NCBI RefSeq assembly: GCF_047495875.1
Contig: NC_092464.1
Coordinates: 6,792,737 to 6,856,736 of the forward strand
Direction: 5' to 3'
Source: Pithys albifrons albifrons
Lineage: Eukaryota; Chordata; Aves; Passeriformes; Thamnophilidae
DNA: 64,000 bases
In this document: positions 34,801 to 47,280 of the stretch, in pieces
Position numbering within the stretch: position 1 is the first letter of the stretch
Layout of the letters: the number at the start of each line of letters is the position of its first letter
Program-made: the position numbers and the translations under genes
Notes under the pieces: generated by a model
The model's input: the letters and a program-made list of their open reading frames with translations, nothing else
Database searches by the model: none
What the model was told of the DNA's origin: nothing

Positions 34801-37439
34801 ATGAAACAGGTCATTAATACTACACATCTTTAACATCTGTTGATTGTTTCTAATGTTACATTTGTGGTAAAACTGCCTATGTTCAGATTTAGTGAGAAGA
34901 GTGTAAGCTGACCCTGCACTCATGCACTCACCCTCTGAACTTCGTTCCACGCTTGATGTCAGAAAGGAGAAATGACTCTGGGTGAACAAAGCTATCCCCA
35001 CTCCTGGTGAAAAAACACATTTTACAGTCTAGGTTGCTATTTGATCACCTGCATTGTGTGTGCCTAGCTGGCTGTGCAGAGTGCCTCATAAAATATGAAT
35101 ACTTCTTCCAGATACGATGGTGCTTAACTTGCATTTACTGTATGAACAGTTATAGGTTTCTATTATTATTTATAAGTCTACAGTGTCAGAAGCTTTTCTC
35201 TAATGCTCAAGAAGTAGCAGCTTCTTTCTTGACAAGGACAGACAGACAAGGGAAAGGCAAACAACAAAGAGATGTGTAGACAAGGCAAACTACACTTCTG
35301 GAAGCCATACAGGCCATCTAGGTGTTTAAAAGGAAGTAAAATTGGAATTGATTTGGGCTTTGTTGGCTTGATAGTGTAAGGTACATTTTGTGTCTTATCC
35401 TGTTGGCGCAATCCAGTCTGTCTGGGCTTCTGTCTATGGGGTTGTTTAGGGTTTTTTTCCAGGTTGAAGGAGGTGTGATGAAAGCCAGCAGGTAAAACAG
35501 GAAAAACTGAATTTCTTTGAAGATAAGCTGCCCCAAATGGTCTCTGACACATCACAGCAGAGGAGTGGCAAGTTAATGATGGAGGCAGTGTGTCAGTGGT
35601 CTTTAAAAATGAAAAATTAATACCTTGACAAAAAAATACAGTGTCAGAATAAGGGAAATGTTTCTTTGTGAAAAACAGTCTTTGGGATACACGCATTCTT
35701 CACCTGCCCTGCAGCAGGATCGAGACCTACCAGGAGGGCTAGGTCTGACTAGGAAATGGTAATCATTACAGGGCATTTCTAAATCTGGTTCAGCAAAGAA
35801 ACAACCTTAAAATCTTGGGACATTCAAAGGGGAGAGGGAAGGGGCAAAAAAAAAAGAAAGGAAAACTCTTTCCTACCTTCCTCCTGCTCAAAGGTTATCA
35901 AGCTACCCCTATGAAGTAGAAAAGGTCCAAGAGAAGAGAAACAACCCATCTACAATTACTAATAAACTGTGAGCAGGGCAATATGTGCAGGATGCAGCAC
36001 AGAGAGTTTCAAGCCATGATATTGACATGAGGTTTTCTTTCTCCCTTCTGAGATGACCACCAAACTCATCCCATCTTCAAGTCAGATTAGGATATATTTC
36101 TCTTACCAAAAATTCTGCCTTTCTAACATAAAATTTCACTTCTACTTCTGACAATACGGTCAGAAGTTTCTACACAAGCTCTACATAGGACAACAACAGG
36201 AGCCCCCATTCAAATAAATTAGGACCATCCTCAGGAGAGAGTGTGGTAAAAGAGGTGGTTTGTTTCTCCATCCTTGCCTTAGATCCAGTTCTTCATTTGA
36301 AGTCACTGTCTACAAAAGGGCAAAACAAACCAACAGATGATAAAAGCTGATAAGTGGCCCACCCAAGCCATGGTCTAGAATTCTGGCCAGCAATATGACG
36401 GGAGCAAAATACAATGATCACTTCTGGTTGAGCCACATAACCAAAGAGAACACAGTTAGGGCAATAGTGCAGGAGAAGACCAGAGCATACTTCTTCAGAA
36501 ACAGAGGCATGAAATAGCAGGGAGACATGAGTACTGTTTAAAATTTAAGTGAGGAGAAAGAAAACAGCACAACACATTTACATTTTCTGCTGAAGGGTTC
36601 TGCCTACTCCAGCCATGCTTTATATAGTGCCTGCATTTGCTTCTTAGGTATGAAAAGTCAATCACTGCCTGGTATAGGATCCAAGAGCTCATGTCTCAGG
36701 TGGTGCAATGAGCCAAACCCTACCTTCTCACAAGGCAAGAATCACAAAACATGCCCTTTACAAGAGCAAGCCAGACATCAGAAAACCAGCATCAAAAGTA
36801 CTCAGTTTTTAGAGTTCTTCAAGAAGAGAAGGACTGAGGCTGTAGAGATCCCCATCAAAATCCAGGGCAGCAATTTCAAAGATCTGAAAGTCATGTCCAT
36901 AAACAAAGGGCAAGAAAAGACAGCAACTGAGTTTCTTCATGCAGTGTGTATTCCAACCCTCTGCACTGAAACACCAGAATTGATGAAAAGAACAAGTCAA
37001 AGTGGGGAAATGAAACCTGTAAGTCATGGAGCTTAACCTTAGCCCAGGGATCAGAGGTGCATGCCTAAACATCAGGATACTGAGAGCCACCTAATTTCTT
37101 GAATGAGCACCCAAAGCCCTTACCCAGATCCTTTCCAGGCTCTTGTTTCTCCCATTCACTGCCTACTCATAAGCACCAGCAGTGACCTGAGCAGCTTCAC
37201 CTCCACTCTGCAAACCACAGTGGTGGGCTACTATACTTATTATCCCATCAAAATTAACCACCTCTGATTAGTTCAACTAATTACTGGGTGCTAGCAATTA
37301 CTCACTGACAGGCCTCCTCAGAGTCCTTAATAGCTGTTCCCACAAGAGCAAACAGGTGAAGGTGAAAAGAGGAAAGCAAAAAACCAAACAAGGGAGAAAT
37401 GAGGGAAAGAATTAAGAAATCCCTGAGCAGATTCAGGTC
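34801..37439. other. Non-coding stretch, no gene recognised
   Basis: The minus-strand frame 35178-35696 is 172 codons long and begins with ATG, but its translation is a basic, Pro/Lys/Gln-rich middle between unrelated hydrophobic ends, and it resembles no family I know. An A10 run lies at 35846-35855. The rest of the stretch holds nothing I can name. Confidence 0.5.
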
Positions 37440-37660
37440 CTTTGAGATCCAGAGCAGAAAACAGCCCAGCTAATTAGCATGCCTGTTGCATTGCCAGCAT
37501 GCATGGAAATTTCCCCTCCAGCCCTTTTTCTTGCAGAAGCTCATGATTTGGGATTTGTCCACAATAAGCATTGCACATTGTCATTTCAATACTGCAATGG
37601 CCCTCCAAAACACTAAATCATGCCTGGGTAATTGTGTTTAGAGGGTGAATTTTGGATCTT
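37440..37660. promoter_or_regulatory. Candidate conserved non-coding block (weak)
   Basis: Contains GCTAATTAGCATGCC, CAGCATGCATGG and CACAATAAGCATTGC in unique AT-moderate sequence without repeats or coding features. It is motif-like by eye only. Confidence 0.2.
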
Positions 37661-40261
37661 GGACCACAGCTGACTGAAGGCCTCTGACAACAGGAGGGAT
37701 TAGGGAAGAATAGGAATTCTGACAAAACAATAGCCTTACCTGATGGAGAACATACTTTTTTATGGATCTCAGAGGCAAAAAATCCTTAGGAGGGTGCTCT
37801 ACCTGTTGTAATACCAATTGTAGGTTTCTGTTTCAGATCCTGAACAGAAAATAAATTGTTAAAGACACCCATAGAAATGATCTTCATCTGTATTAAATTT
37901 TACAGGATGCAAAAAACCCCATAGATTTGTATCTGTTGCTTGGAGAACACTCATGCTCTTATTGCCATTGAATTGCATGGAATTTCCCTATACAGGAGAA
38001 CATCTAAATAGTGTCTTTTTTCCTAGGTGTGTCTTTTGGCACCTGTGGGATTTTCAGATGGTTGTGAGGTCACCAGAAGTGCCAGCACTGTCTTTATTTA
38101 CCTCTGGCTTAAGTCAGTCATGTTGAACACAATTCATAGTAGCCATGCACATGATGGTTTCTCCCTTGTGATGCAAAGGTTTGCTTTCCCCAGCTGTGAG
38201 CTCACTGGGATAAGAGCAGGTCTGGTTAAATGCAGAGTATGAAAGTTTCTAAAGAGTGAAACAGCTTGTTCTTTTCTCCGCCTCTCCCCTCTCCTGGGTC
38301 CCCACTCGTCTGCACACTTCACCCCTGTGGCTACAGCACCTGGAATATGTCTGCTCCCAGACATCCTGCTCCAAAGCCTTTCGTCTTGAATAACACTGAC
38401 CTGGCAAGTTTTAAGGGAGAATTTCAACATGTCTATAAAGCACTCATGTTAACTTCCAGGTGGCTTTTTAACTAGAAGTCAGTTAGCCACAGAAAACATA
38501 ACCACAGATCCTGAAGCATCTCAGCATCCCAGAAGCAGTCTCCAAACACAGCTAAGATCTTATCAGGAGGACTCTAATCCTGGGGAAGCTACTGGGGAAC
38601 AGACACTAAGCAGCCCGGCAACAATAAGCCTGGTTCAGTGCCTTATCCCTTCCTAGTTCCAAACGGGATTTTCCAAAATGACAAATGGCTGTTTTCCAAA
38701 TAATGGTTTTGCATTAGAAACACTGATTATTTCCCAAATTGCCCCTTCAGGTCAACACAGGGGATTATGTCCAATGCTTTGAGTTTTGCTGTGCCACAGG
38801 AGATGATGGGAGGACTGGGAAGCTGAGATGGTTGTCTGGAAATTGGTGGAAAACATGATCTCCCAGTGGACAAGTTTCCTGAGCACAACACCTGGTCCAC
38901 AGGGTGGGCATCAGAGTATGGGTGTCTGTGTGGGGTGGGATGAATTGCCCTCAAAGCCAACAGAGAGAAGAAGGATCATCTGCAGACTACAGCTGGTAGA
39001 CACACCTATCCCACATGTGCATGGTATTATTACCTAAATGCATTCCCTCCTTGGGCAGGAAAGGACAGTGAGCATGGTCAGGAGACCTCTTGAACCCTGA
39101 CAAGCAGCATCATGCAGGTCCTTTCCCTTTCTGAAAAAAAACAAAGAGGGGAAGAGGCGGAGGGTACAGCTAGAGCTGAATTGTCCCATAAAACATTTTA
39201 CTACAGCAAACCAATTAACATCTGACTCGGCTATGGAACCCAAACAATGCGAGGGGCTGCAAAACGCTGTCTGAAAAGGCAATGCAAAACAATACAGTCA
39301 CACAAAGGGCCTTCACCAAGGCAGGAAGGGCCCCTAGACAGCCCCTGTCCAGGCTCTGCCCAGCCACCGAGTGCTTTCATGCTCGTGCTCACTATCCATG
39401 CTGAAAAGGCACAGGAAAGTAAAACCCTTCAGAACAAAGCATGTGCTGCAGAAAGGCAAGGGACATGATAGCATCCGCTTCTACAGGAACTGAAAGAGCC
39501 CTTTGCTCTTGCAAGTCAGAACCCCCCCCCAGATTCTGTTTTCTGCCCTCGAGGCACACTCCACACTCATAGGAACCCCAACAGGCTCAGCACAGGAATT
39601 CTCTCCTGTTCTGCTTGTGTGAAGGTGGGAAGGAAGCACCTGGGGACCGCAGCAACCAGCCATGTAGTCACTGCCAGAGCTCAGCCAAGCTATTGCATCT
39701 GTAGTTCTGCCCCATTTCTGCAGTTACATTCAATTATGCAACTTCCACTCTTCTACAGTTCTGGATGGGTTTTCTAGACCTAATGAGATTATCACATGAA
39801 CTGCATCAGAAAAGACTATGTTTTTATCTCAAGCTTTTGCTAATAAATTCAGTTCTGGAAATCAGCTGAAGTTCAAGTAGCCATGAGCATCTGTAAGGTT
39901 AGATCTGATACTTCTGGTCAAGCAATACTTTTTCCTGCATACACACATACACCTAAAACTGTTTTTGTCCTTAAAAGTCTTCATACCTTTTCACCACTTT
40001 TTTTCTTTTTTGCTTGCTTTTTATGATTGAAGCTGACAGGACAGCTCTTCACAGGAAGGCTTTCAGAGATCTCAAGAGCAAATCTTACAGGGTTAATTCC
40101 TGAATGGATCTTGCAGGCATCTCTGACAGCAGAAGCAGAGCTGCAAGTGGCCTCCAACCTTTGGGGACCCAACTGGAAAGCCACAGGAGCTGATGCACTG
40201 ACATCTTGCCCATCCTCCAAAGAACAACAGGTTTTGGTCTCCCAGACTCAAAGACAGTTGA
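37661..40261. other. Non-coding stretch, no gene recognised
   Basis: A short segment at 39175-39290 (CCAATTAACATCTGACTCGG then AACAATGCGAGG) may be conserved non-coding DNA. A C9 run lies at 39522-39530 and a T/C-rich patch at 39993-40022. No gene was recognised. Confidence 0.55.
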
Positions 40262-40313
40262 CAATTCAACTTGATGATCTTATAGGCCCTTCCCAACCTT
40301 AACAATTCTGATT
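40262..40313 (+). repeat. CR1 LINE fragment, extreme 3' end, plus orientation
   Basis: TCAACTTGATGATCTTATAG and CCCTTCCCAACCTTAACAAT followed by TCTGATTG follow the CR1 3' end pattern ('ggacttgatgatcttaaaggtc..ttccaacctaaacgattctatgattctatg'). The terminal TTCTATGA octamers have decayed. Only about 50 bases can be recognised, so this is an old, strongly truncated copy. Confidence 0.7.
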
Positions 40314-42514
40314 GTACGAGCTGGGCTGGCATCCAGGAGCAGCAGGCCATGATCTGAAAAAGGTGGGTGCAGGAATTTCCAGAGAGGCTGTTGTCAAAAA
40401 ATCAACAAGTAAGGAGCCTTCAGGGTGGGGAAATGTCAGACCAGCTTGTCAGTCAGAGAGGAATGGCTGACAAAGACAAGGTTCTTGCCACGTCTTACAG
40501 GAGCCTTATTTTTCACCTGCAAGCAGAAATTCTGGCTCTCCCACATTCATGACAAGGGGCCTTTTACAAAGCATCCTCCACACTCCACTAGGCAGGCAGC
40601 AAAACAACAGGGGTCAGGTCTAACTGGCCAAGTCAGGTCCACAGAAAAGCAACCACCAGCCATTGTGGGCAGGTCAAGCAGCTGTTTGGGGTTGTGAGCC
40701 TTCAGGAGAGGTGCCTGTAGTTCAGAAGGGAGATATGCCCAGGGGAAGCCTCACTGCTCCACTCCACCAGCCCTGAGGAACAGGTGGCCACAGCATGAAT
40801 ATCCACGCTGGTCTGGGATGTTTAATATCAAACTGAGAAGAAATTAAGGTGCTTGGGTCTGTGACTGCTTTACGCATTAATTCTGGTTAGTATGAAAAAG
40901 TTACCCACTGGTTTTGCCTTTATGAGCAATACTTGGCTCGTTCTGTTCCTGAGCTTGTCTCCTGTGCAGTGCATTTCTTGTGCTGATAAATATTTATGCT
41001 CCGTGATTTTGATTTATACAAGGGGCTTAAATATTGTAAAGCTGGATATAACCAGCATAAAACAACATAAAACAAAACACCAGTATTCAGAATGGGGTGG
41101 ACTAAAAAGGAATGGCTCCTGCAGCAGCTAAATTTTACCCCAGAAATGACCTCTTCCCCTCCTGGGAGTGGCACAAATTGGCAGCATCCTCCTTTCTGCT
41201 TTACAATTGAGATACCCAAACTGTGTGTATCAAACAAGAGAGGTGTTTGCAGTATTGCCAAGGTTACTAGAGTGAAAACATTGCAAATGGCATTTGCATG
41301 ATTGTACTTTCAAATCCTAACTTGTAGCAACAGTGCATTTTAAATGAAGGGGATTTATAACTCAAACCAGAACACTAATCATATTCCAGGGTAATAGGAT
41401 TTATTTGTTGGTTGTTTAGTGGTTGTGGGGTTTTTTAAGCTCAGAGACAACAAGCTATGTTCATGAAAAGGGAGATGGCTGGGCTTAAACCCTACTCCAA
41501 CAACATTTTCAAAGGATTAGGAAATAAACACAAATGTACTCCATTTTCAATATGTGGTTCAGAGCCTGCATAGTCTGTAATGCTTCCTGGCTAGGAGAAT
41601 GTCCTAAATTGCTAAACAAGTTCAGACAATTGCCATTTTAAATGCAAAACTCAGATCAGCACAAAAAGAGAAACAGTCATTTGAGAATCGAGGGTGGATG
41701 TTTAACAGCAACCGTCTGTTCTCCAGCTATGAAATTCCCTACCCAAAGCACATGAGGCACGTTATGCAGCAATGCTCAGTCCTCCACCAAGACTAGGATT
41801 TACAGCCCAATATCTTGACCAACTAAAGCTGGAAGAAGCTGATATGCTCCCCACAACATGGGATTTCAGGGACTAGCTATTAAGGTCCTGGGGCACCTGA
41901 CTTGAAGTCATGCAATATTTATGGCAAGAAAGAGCTCGTTTAGGCTGTAATTTAGGAGGTACACTAAATCTCATGGCCCATATCCTTACATGGAACAAAA
42001 TGCATTAAGTCAATGTACACCACCCAAAGAGCTTGATTTTAACCTCCATGCCCTGCACACACCAGACTTATGGGAAAAAGGGTGCTCCATGAGAGTTTGA
42101 AGTTTACGAGAAATAGTTCCAAAAAATTCCCTGGATTTTTGACAAAAAGGAACTTTTCCAGACATTTCTGAAATATCTCTGTAAAACACATGTTACAGCC
42201 ACCTTACAGGGTTTGTTTTAATATAACTATTCTCAGTGGTGGTCTGTTAAGCTATCCTGTCAGACATGGAAAACCAGGAGTGCTCGTGTGGTCTGTTACT
42301 GCAGCCATCTAAAGAGATAATAATCTTCATCTGACCAGTGAGAACTTCATTTAACCTCATCACTTAAATTGCATGATCATATACTTGCTGGCAATTGATT
42401 TTAGACTAGTTAAAGGCTGTCAATTTAGGCACCTAAAACCAACAGCAAAAATCTCCAGTTATGCTTGGAAATTTTGGCCTTCAGTATGTTCATACACACA
42501 CTGACTTTATACAG
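40314..42514. other. Non-coding stretch with candidate regulatory segment 40860-41075
   Basis: The segment 40860-41075 is AT-rich and motif-like (TTTACGCATTAATTCTGG, GATAAATATTTATGC, GCTTAAATATTG) and is the best conserved non-coding candidate here. The octamer pair at 41282-41299 is listed separately. Further AT-rich text lies at 42360-42430. No gene or transposon was recognised. Confidence 0.5.
41282..41299. promoter_or_regulatory. Palindromic pair of octamer-like sites
   Basis: TGCAAAT (41282-41288), the three bases GGC, then ATTTGCA (41292-41298) form an exact inverted repeat; the right half continues to the full octamer ATTTGCAT at 41292-41299. POU-domain proteins are known to bind octamers and palindromic octamer relatives as dimers, so the arrangement is compatible with a dimer site. 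Function is inferred, not shown. Confidence 0.3.
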
Positions 42515-42560
42515 TGTATAATGTATATATGTATAATTTCACACACACACATACATACAT
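42515..42560. repeat. TA-rich and (CA)n simple repeat
   Basis: GTATA/TATA-rich text (42515-42535) runs into a CA tract and two ATAC units (42540-42560). It is simple-sequence DNA; the minus-strand frame across it shows the expected alternating Cys/Val run. Confidence 0.85.
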
Positions 42561-45500
42561 CTATAAATGAAAAAATTAATCTGAAATATGTCGCCCTGCA
42601 ATCTGTCAAATGAAGCTGATATAATAAATATGTCACTTTATTTAACAACTGATGCTGAAGAAAACTAGGCAGAATGAAAGAAATGAAGACAGGGCTTAGC
42701 AAAAACACTGAGGAAGGCAGAAATTAAAGCAATCAATCACATTCTCGTGGAATGTCTACACCACTTGAAATAATATTTTATTGTCTGCTATTGATTGGAT
42801 GCCACTGAACAAAATTACAAACAATGAATCTGGTATTATAAACAAGAATCACAATAAGAATAACTTTCTTCAAAGCCTCGGCCATACAATAGTTTGTAGT
42901 CTGCAGAGTCCTGGACATCTGCTTGCTTTATCACCATAACCTAAGAGACATCCCTACTCATTGAAAATGGAGGGGTTGGTGTGCAGTGGTGCTGAAACAA
43001 GGGTACAGTCCTCTTCTGCCCTTTGCATTTTAAGCATGAACATTTAAAACTTGCAAAGTTGGTAGGACTGGAGGGAAGAACAGGGATGCAAAAGAGAACT
43101 GGAGCTGGTTTTTTTCAAACTGAAATCTCAGTTCAGAAAGAAGGAGGAGAACACTTTGAATTTTATTCTGGCACAGTCATAAGAAAAAATAAAGAGATTA
43201 CGCTAAATCAGAAAGTAAAGCATAGTTGTGTCACCCAGAAGCTAGATCCAGGTAACTTACTGGAAAATGAAAGAAAATCTCTGTGGTACTCTGGAAACCA
43301 CTGATCCCAGGTCTCTTCCGAGGTGCTTTACCCTCACTCCAGTGGGATGCTGCCACCTCGATCTGTACAGGGACAAGGGAGACCGGTCAAGACACAAGCT
43401 GAGAGAGCTGATGGAGAGAACTAGGCACAGGACAATTCACATCCTCCTGCTGCTGACCAAGCCACAAGTTACTCATCAAACACCTTCACTAACACCACCA
43501 GGACAACCTGGGAAGAAAGGTGGTTTATGCTGAGCACTTGTCTGAAAGATTCACCTCCAGAGAGGACGAGTTGCCAAAATATTTTACGGTGGTGCAGAAT
43601 AGAACCCACAACTGCTTCCCAAACACCTCTGAGCATGGCTTGTTGTAAGGAGCCATGAATATGTGACAGGGCAACTGGGGGAAAGTCCTAATTCTTTTTC
43701 ACCCCTCTGAAATCAGATGATGATAAAACAGAGCACTACTAAAACATCTATGAAAATCAAATGAAGTTCTTGGATAAGCTGGCCATTCCTGATAATAACC
43801 AAACTCTAAAATAAAAGTAGGCAAGTATGAATGCAAAATGCTGGATGAAGGAGCAAGCAGACAAGGTGGATTAGAGGACACATCTCCCCTTCATGGATTG
43901 TACTGTAATGCCAATATTAGCGATTTACAAACACATGCAAATGGCATGAAAACACTGGGGCAAATCCATCCATGGTGCAAATTCATTGAGTTCCAGCAGA
44001 TCTACACTGGGTTCTAGTTAGGCTTATTATGTATAACTGAACATAATTCTAATTGACAGGTTTGATTACACCTCACATCATTTCTGGTCTAATTTACCCA
44101 TGTGGGGTGAGAAAGAGATAATACATGAGTCTGGCTCCAAGGGTGACAGCAACAGGAGGGAGAAAGAAAAGCATCCCTGGACCTGTACACAATGGCCAGG
44201 GGTGGAGCTGGAGGTATTCTCCCACTGCAGCAACATTTATCCTGCTGGTATTCAGGAATAAGGTTGTTTCTAATTTACCCTTATGCACCTTTACCTACCC
44301 AATAGTTTGCCACCCACCCCTGCAATCTCCAATCTACTATTACTATAGATTTGATGGAGTGGGAGTCCTTATAGGCATTTGAAGGGGGAAAACTCTGCTT
44401 GGAATGTGAGGAAGAGTGAATGTGAGGAAGAGCGTGTTTGTGCATGGGTGGGATCACAGTTTGGGGGATTGGAAGTTAATAACTATTTTCTCCCATCTGT
44501 CTCATATACACTCCCTTCTTTTACAGACTGCATGTCTCAAATTAGGAGACAATTTCCAGCCTGCAGGGTTCAGCAGTGCCAGCCCGCCCTTTCTAGGAAG
44601 GAGAGATGCTTCCAACAGGGTACCAGTTAATGTGGAAGAGAACTGGGTACACTGGACACACCTACCTACCAGTTTGAAAGGAAGAGCTACTGTCCTAATG
44701 AGTTATAATCACTTCAGAAAGCTTTGCCTAGAGCTCAACTTGGGTGAGAATGTCCTTGCAGGAATGGGACTGCACAATGGCATCTATGGGCAGATCCATG
44801 GATCTTGGTTAATTCATACTGTGGATGCTCTGAGACCAGAAAGCCCAGCTGGTAGTCCCAGGTTGTAGAAAAGCTGTGAAGGAAAGGACACAAGTGGTTG
44901 AAAGGTAAGGTGCAAAGTGGTTAGCCTTGGTTCACTTCCAAACCTGTAGAGGTTTGCCTCAGATCTGGGTCTGGCCAATGTCTTGATGGATGCCTTTGAT
45001 GAAGGGTGGAGAACTTGCTTGTAAAATGCCTGGTGGGACCAAGCCCAGAAAGGGTGCAAATGCTCTGGAGGAGAGGGGCAGTATTCAGACAGACCTCGAC
45101 CTGAAATCCATCTGAAAGAAACAAGAAGGAAATCCAGAGGAGTGAGTTCAACATCCTACCCCCCAGGAAGGCCATCTCCAGGGCAATGGAACATAAAGAG
45201 GTTCTGGTTTACAGCCTGGAGTTCAGGGAAAAGGGCCACAGAAATGAGAGCAGTATCCCAGCAAAGCTGTGGAATGTGTTGACTGGAGGGGATACACAGG
45301 GAAGCACAGGAATCTGCCACGGTATAGTGGGGCGATAACCCCCAACCTTTCTGCTGGGGGGAGCTGAGGGCAGCCACCTTCATCCCGGCCTCTGGGGTCC
45401 CTATCCAAGGCCAGGGATGCTTCCTGCTATCAGGTCAGTGCACCCCCCACAATCAGACCAATTTGCTATTTGGCCACTGCTGAATGTGAAGATGTATCTC

Positions 45501-45639
45501 CAGCTTTGGAACCAAGCCAGCCTGTGCAGAGGAGGACACCACATGTCCATGGCACGGTTCTCAGGGTGGCCAGTGCTCTGCACCCAGTTAGCAGCAAGGC
45601 TGTGTTCATACAATGAGCATTTAAAGGGGTGGAAGGAGC
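42561..45639. other. Non-coding stretch with two candidate regulatory segments
   Basis: The segment 42720-42870 (TTGAAATAATATTTTATTG and CTGCTATTGATTGGATG) and the segment 43895-44105 (octamer ATGCAAAT at 43935-43942, then ATTCTAATTGACAGG) look like conserved non-coding DNA by eye. Frames between 44379 and 45400 are open on both strands without domain similarity; the 150-codon one at 44416 opens with GTG. No gene was recognised. Confidence 0.5.
44402..44433 (+). repeat. 16-bp tandem duplication, two copies
   Basis: GAATGTGAGGAAGAGT (44402-44417) is followed directly by GAATGTGAGGAAGAGC (44418-44433), 15 of 16 bases identical. It is a recent-looking local duplication in a purine-rich context. 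Confidence 0.9.
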
Positions 45640-45945
45640 CCTCGATGTACAAAGCCATTCTATCCAAATGCGAGGGAGGGAAGGCAGCGGGGTGGAGGAA
45701 AGCCATCTGGCACCCTCTAGTGTGATGCTCTGAGAAAAGCTCGTCCCTCCGCACCCACGGCTGTTCTTCAGCAGCATTTTTTCTCACCCCCACACCGACC
45801 CTCCGTGCCCGCGGGCTCAGTCTCATCAACCCCCTTTAATTACCATCCACTGTAGCAAGACACGAAACTCATTAGCGCGAGCAGCAGCGCCTCCTGATGA
45901 GCCTGTCGTATCCCAAGACATTCAGCATGTGAGCTCGATCGGCAG
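45640..45945. promoter_or_regulatory. CpG-dense patch, possible promoter or enhancer
   Basis: Fourteen CpGs fall between 45742 and 45941 and about three more between 45640 and 45741, whereas most of the window has one CpG per 100 bases or fewer. CGCG occurs in CCCGCGGG and AGCGCGAG. A TAATTA core at 45837-45842 sits in the middle. With about 200 bases the CpG count is close to that expected from base composition, as in short CpG islands. No TATA box or coding exon can be placed with confidence. Confidence 0.35.
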
Positions 45946-46974
45946 GAGAGGCACAGCACAGAGAGGCTTTAAAAGATATTTTCAAAGCTTGGGGGACCTG
46001 GTGTGGCTGAGAGTAAGGAAGAGCCAGTGCCAGGACATCAAGGCCACCATCAGTTGCAGCCCCACATGTGGAGGGTTCGGCATGAAAGCAGAAATAGCCA
46101 TGGGCACACACTGGGAAATTAGACATGTTGCTGTTTGACAGCATTAGTCTGGGAGCAAGCAGATTCAGCTGACTGAGGTGCGACGTTTCTATTAAGAGAC
46201 CCTAAATTACAAAAAAAAACCCAAGACAAGGGCAGGCCAGGGTCTCCCACACCAGCCCCTACCCAACAGTGTAGGCACAGCTGCAGCTGCCCAAGCACAT
46301 TTCACCTTTTACAATTTGGCTCTTAAGCCACTGGAAGAAAAACAACTTCCTTCCGTTCCTAATCACCTTCATTGTCCTCCAGCGAGCTTTTGGGTAATGT
46401 GTGCTGTGTCATCAGAGCAGCACTGCCCCATGAATGGCAAACAGGCACCCATATATTTCTCAGGATGATGGTTCACATTATTCAACCCAAAAAGTCAATG
46501 CAGAGCACAGACAGAAGGAGATAAAATAACCCAAAGCCAGGGAGAACAATCCCCTCCCAGGGAATGGGACCACCAACACTATCAAATAAAACCTGCTCCT
46601 CTCCCAGGGCTTTGCAAACAAAAGGGTTTGGGGATCATATCACATGACAATGGTTCAGTGGCTGGTGGCCTGACCTTCAGCACCTGGGGTGGTGTGGATG
46701 GGACAGCTGTCCCAGCAGCGACTGACAGTCATCAGAGGCAGGGCCAAGTCCCAAAAGACCATTACAGATATTGTGAGTGATACTGCAAAAACATTAATGT
46801 GAGTGTCCCTGTCAACCCTGGAGAGATGACATCTAACTAACCTTCATGCCAGCAAAGGCCACCCCTGCTTGACACATCACGGGCACTTGTTGGAGGTTTC
46901 TGTGATCTGCATAGTTTTGTGTTTGGGTTAGGGCCAGCTTGTTACCTCAAAATAATTCTTCATCTTCATCCTCC
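45946..46974. other. Non-coding stretch, no gene recognised
   Basis: Ordinary composition and no recognisable family in any frame. A9 lies at 46211-46219. Nothing else was seen. Confidence 0.55.
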
Positions 46975-47280
46975 ATAGAATCATTTAGATTGGAAAATAC
47001 CTCTAAGATCATTGCATTCAATAGCTAACCCAGCACTGCCAGGCCCACCACTAAACCATATCACTCAGTGCCATATCTACATGTTTTTTAAATACCTTCA
47101 AAACTGGGGACTCCAGCACTGTGATAGGCAGCTTGGTCTGATTCTTGACAACCCTTCCAGTGAAAAATTTTTCCTCATATCTAATCTAAACCTCTCCTGG
47201 CACATCTTGAGACCATTTCAGTTGTTACTTGGGACAAGAGACCAAGCCCCACCTTGCTACAAACTCATGCTCTTCCTTAT
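46975..47280 (-). repeat. CR1 LINE fragment, 3' end, minus orientation
   Basis: The plus strand begins with ATAGAATCATTTAGATTGG, the reverse complement of a CR1 3' end. It continues with the usual CR1 landmarks in order: GGAAAATACCTCTAAGATCA, ACTGGGGACTCCAGCAC, CCTTCCAGTGAAAAATTTTT, TCTAATCTAAACCTCTCCTG, and TTGTTACTTGGGACAAGAGA with CCCACCTTGCTACAA. About 300 bases of 3' UTR and the last part of the ORF2 region survive, 5'-truncated. Several substitutions point to an inactive old copy. Confidence 0.95.

Noticed and set aside
35178..35696. 172-codon minus-strand ATG frame
   Set aside because: Translation is compositionally odd and without family resemblance; the length is within what chance can give in 64 kb read in six frames.
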